A DNA stretch of 6,385 nt from an uncultured Erysipelotrichaceae bacterium (lineage in GTDB: Bacteria; Bacillota_I; Bacilli_A; RF39; UBA660): positions 1-6,385 of the forward strand of contig CADBLZ010000121.1 of NCBI GenBank assembly GCA_902795675.1, written 5' to 3'. Below are positions 5,993 through 6,385 of this stretch, piece after piece. The stretch's first letter is position 1, and every line of letters starts with the position of its first letter. A program made the translations under genes and the position numbers. Under the pieces are notes generated by a model. That model saw only the letters and a list, made by a program, of their open reading frames with translations. It ran no database searches and was not told the origin of the DNA.

Positions 5993-6022
5993 AAAAAAGA
6001 CTAAACATTTATTTAGTCTTTT
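5993..6022 (-). terminator. Rho-independent terminator of dnaJ
   Basis: An 11-bp stem pairs 6012-6022 with 5995-6005 around a 6-base loop (6006-6011), and the minus strand ends in a run of six T (5993-5998) that partly belongs to the stem. The upstream arm covers the last two codons and the stop codon of dnaJ (6013-6015). Confidence 0.8.
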
Positions 6023-6385
6023 AGATATTTAGCATATTCTTTGAATTCACTAGAGTTTGCTAAATCAGTTGAACTTAGTTTTTTGATTAAGTCTTTTTGT
6101 TCACGATCTAGTTTAGTTGGAATGACAACATTTAAGACAGCGTATAGGTCACCGTGTTTAGAACCATTAACTTCTTTAACACCTTTACCTTTTAATCTTA
6201 AGTTATCACCAGGTTGACTTCCAGGATCAATTTCTAAGATAACAGAACCAGTTAAGGTTGGTACTTCTTTTTTACAACCTAAGATAGCTTCTGTAATTGT
6301 TATTGGAACATCAACATAGATATCAGTTCCTTTTCTTTCAAATAATGGATGCGCTTTTACTCTAAATTCTAAGTAAATATCACCA
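6013..6385 (-). CDS. dnaJ: Chaperone DnaJ (Hsp40), C-terminal part; gene runs off the right edge
   Basis: I translated this by hand: 123 residues followed by TAA. DnaJ is the cytoplasmic co-chaperone that delivers clients to DnaK and stimulates its ATPase. Visible is the second half of the C-terminal substrate-binding region. GDIYLEFRVKAHPLFERKG and IYVDVPITITEAILGCKKEV are followed by VPTLTGSVILEI, RLKGKGV and HGDLYAVLNVVIPTKL, which match the beta-barrel domain II of DnaJ, and then a charged helical tail for dimerisation. The J-domain and the CxxCxGxG zinc centre would lie beyond 6385, so a CbpA-type protein without zinc fingers cannot be fully excluded. The mtaB gene downstream supports the classical dnaK-dnaJ locus. 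The gene ends in a terminator overlapping its stop codon. Confidence 0.93.
   Translation of the reverse strand, partial: GDIYLEFRVKAHPLFERKGTDIYVDVPITITEAILGCKKEVPTLTGSVILEIDPGSQPGDNLRLKGKGVKEVNGSKHGDLYAVLNVVIPTKLDREQKDLIKKLSSTDLANSSEFKEYAKYLKD

Noticed and set aside
1..6385. Mobile element, phage, CRISPR or toxin-antitoxin content
   Set aside because: There is no transposase, integrase, terminal inverted repeat, spacer-repeat array or recognisable toxin pair. Conserved housekeeping genes flank everything.

Overview
The window is low in G+C, with AT-rich spacers, strong AGGTGA-type ribosome binding sites and short U-tailed terminators. Every gene I can support lies on the minus strand, so the region reads from high to low coordinates. 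The gene content (dnaJ, mtaB, recD2) and style suggest a compact genome from the Bacilli or Mycoplasmatota side of the Firmicutes, plausibly an uncultured gut lineage of the RF39 kind. That assignment is inference. All tryptophans I checked are TGG and all six visible stops are TAA or TAG, so the window does not settle whether TGA is a stop or tryptophan.

In transcription order: the 3' end of dnaJ (6385-6013) closes in a terminator. A three-gene set of membrane proteins follows. The first is a surface-anchored protein with a gut-Bacilli-type extracellular domain resembling DUF6273 (5934-4645). The second is a single-pass protein with a highly charged cytoplasmic tail (4605-3916). The third is a multi-pass HExxH zincin-like membrane peptidase resembling DUF3267 (3914-3201), which closes in a second terminator. 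Then come mtaB, encoding the tRNA ms2t6A methylthiotransferase (3140-1866); an unrecognised single-pass, probably extracytoplasmic protein with its own promoter-like and operator-like upstream region and its own terminator (1787-837); and the 5' part of recD2, encoding an SF1B DNA helicase (786 to the window edge).

The conserved genes cover protein folding (DnaJ), tRNA modification (MtaB) and DNA repair (RecD2). In Bacillus subtilis dnaJ is followed by prmA, rsmE and mtaB (yqeT, yqeU, yqeV). Here prmA and rsmE are absent from the gap, and three membrane or surface genes of unknown role sit there instead. The peptidase gene follows the charged-tail gene after one base, so those two are almost certainly co-expressed. 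The most interesting targets are this membrane cassette, the orphan protein at 837-1787, and the repeat cluster in front of it.

Four genes would be called slightly too long if the furthest upstream GTG were taken as the start, because that GTG is part of the Shine-Dalgarno sequence. I have placed their starts downstream. There is no gene-free stretch above 300 bases, and I see no RNA gene, insertion sequence or CRISPR array.
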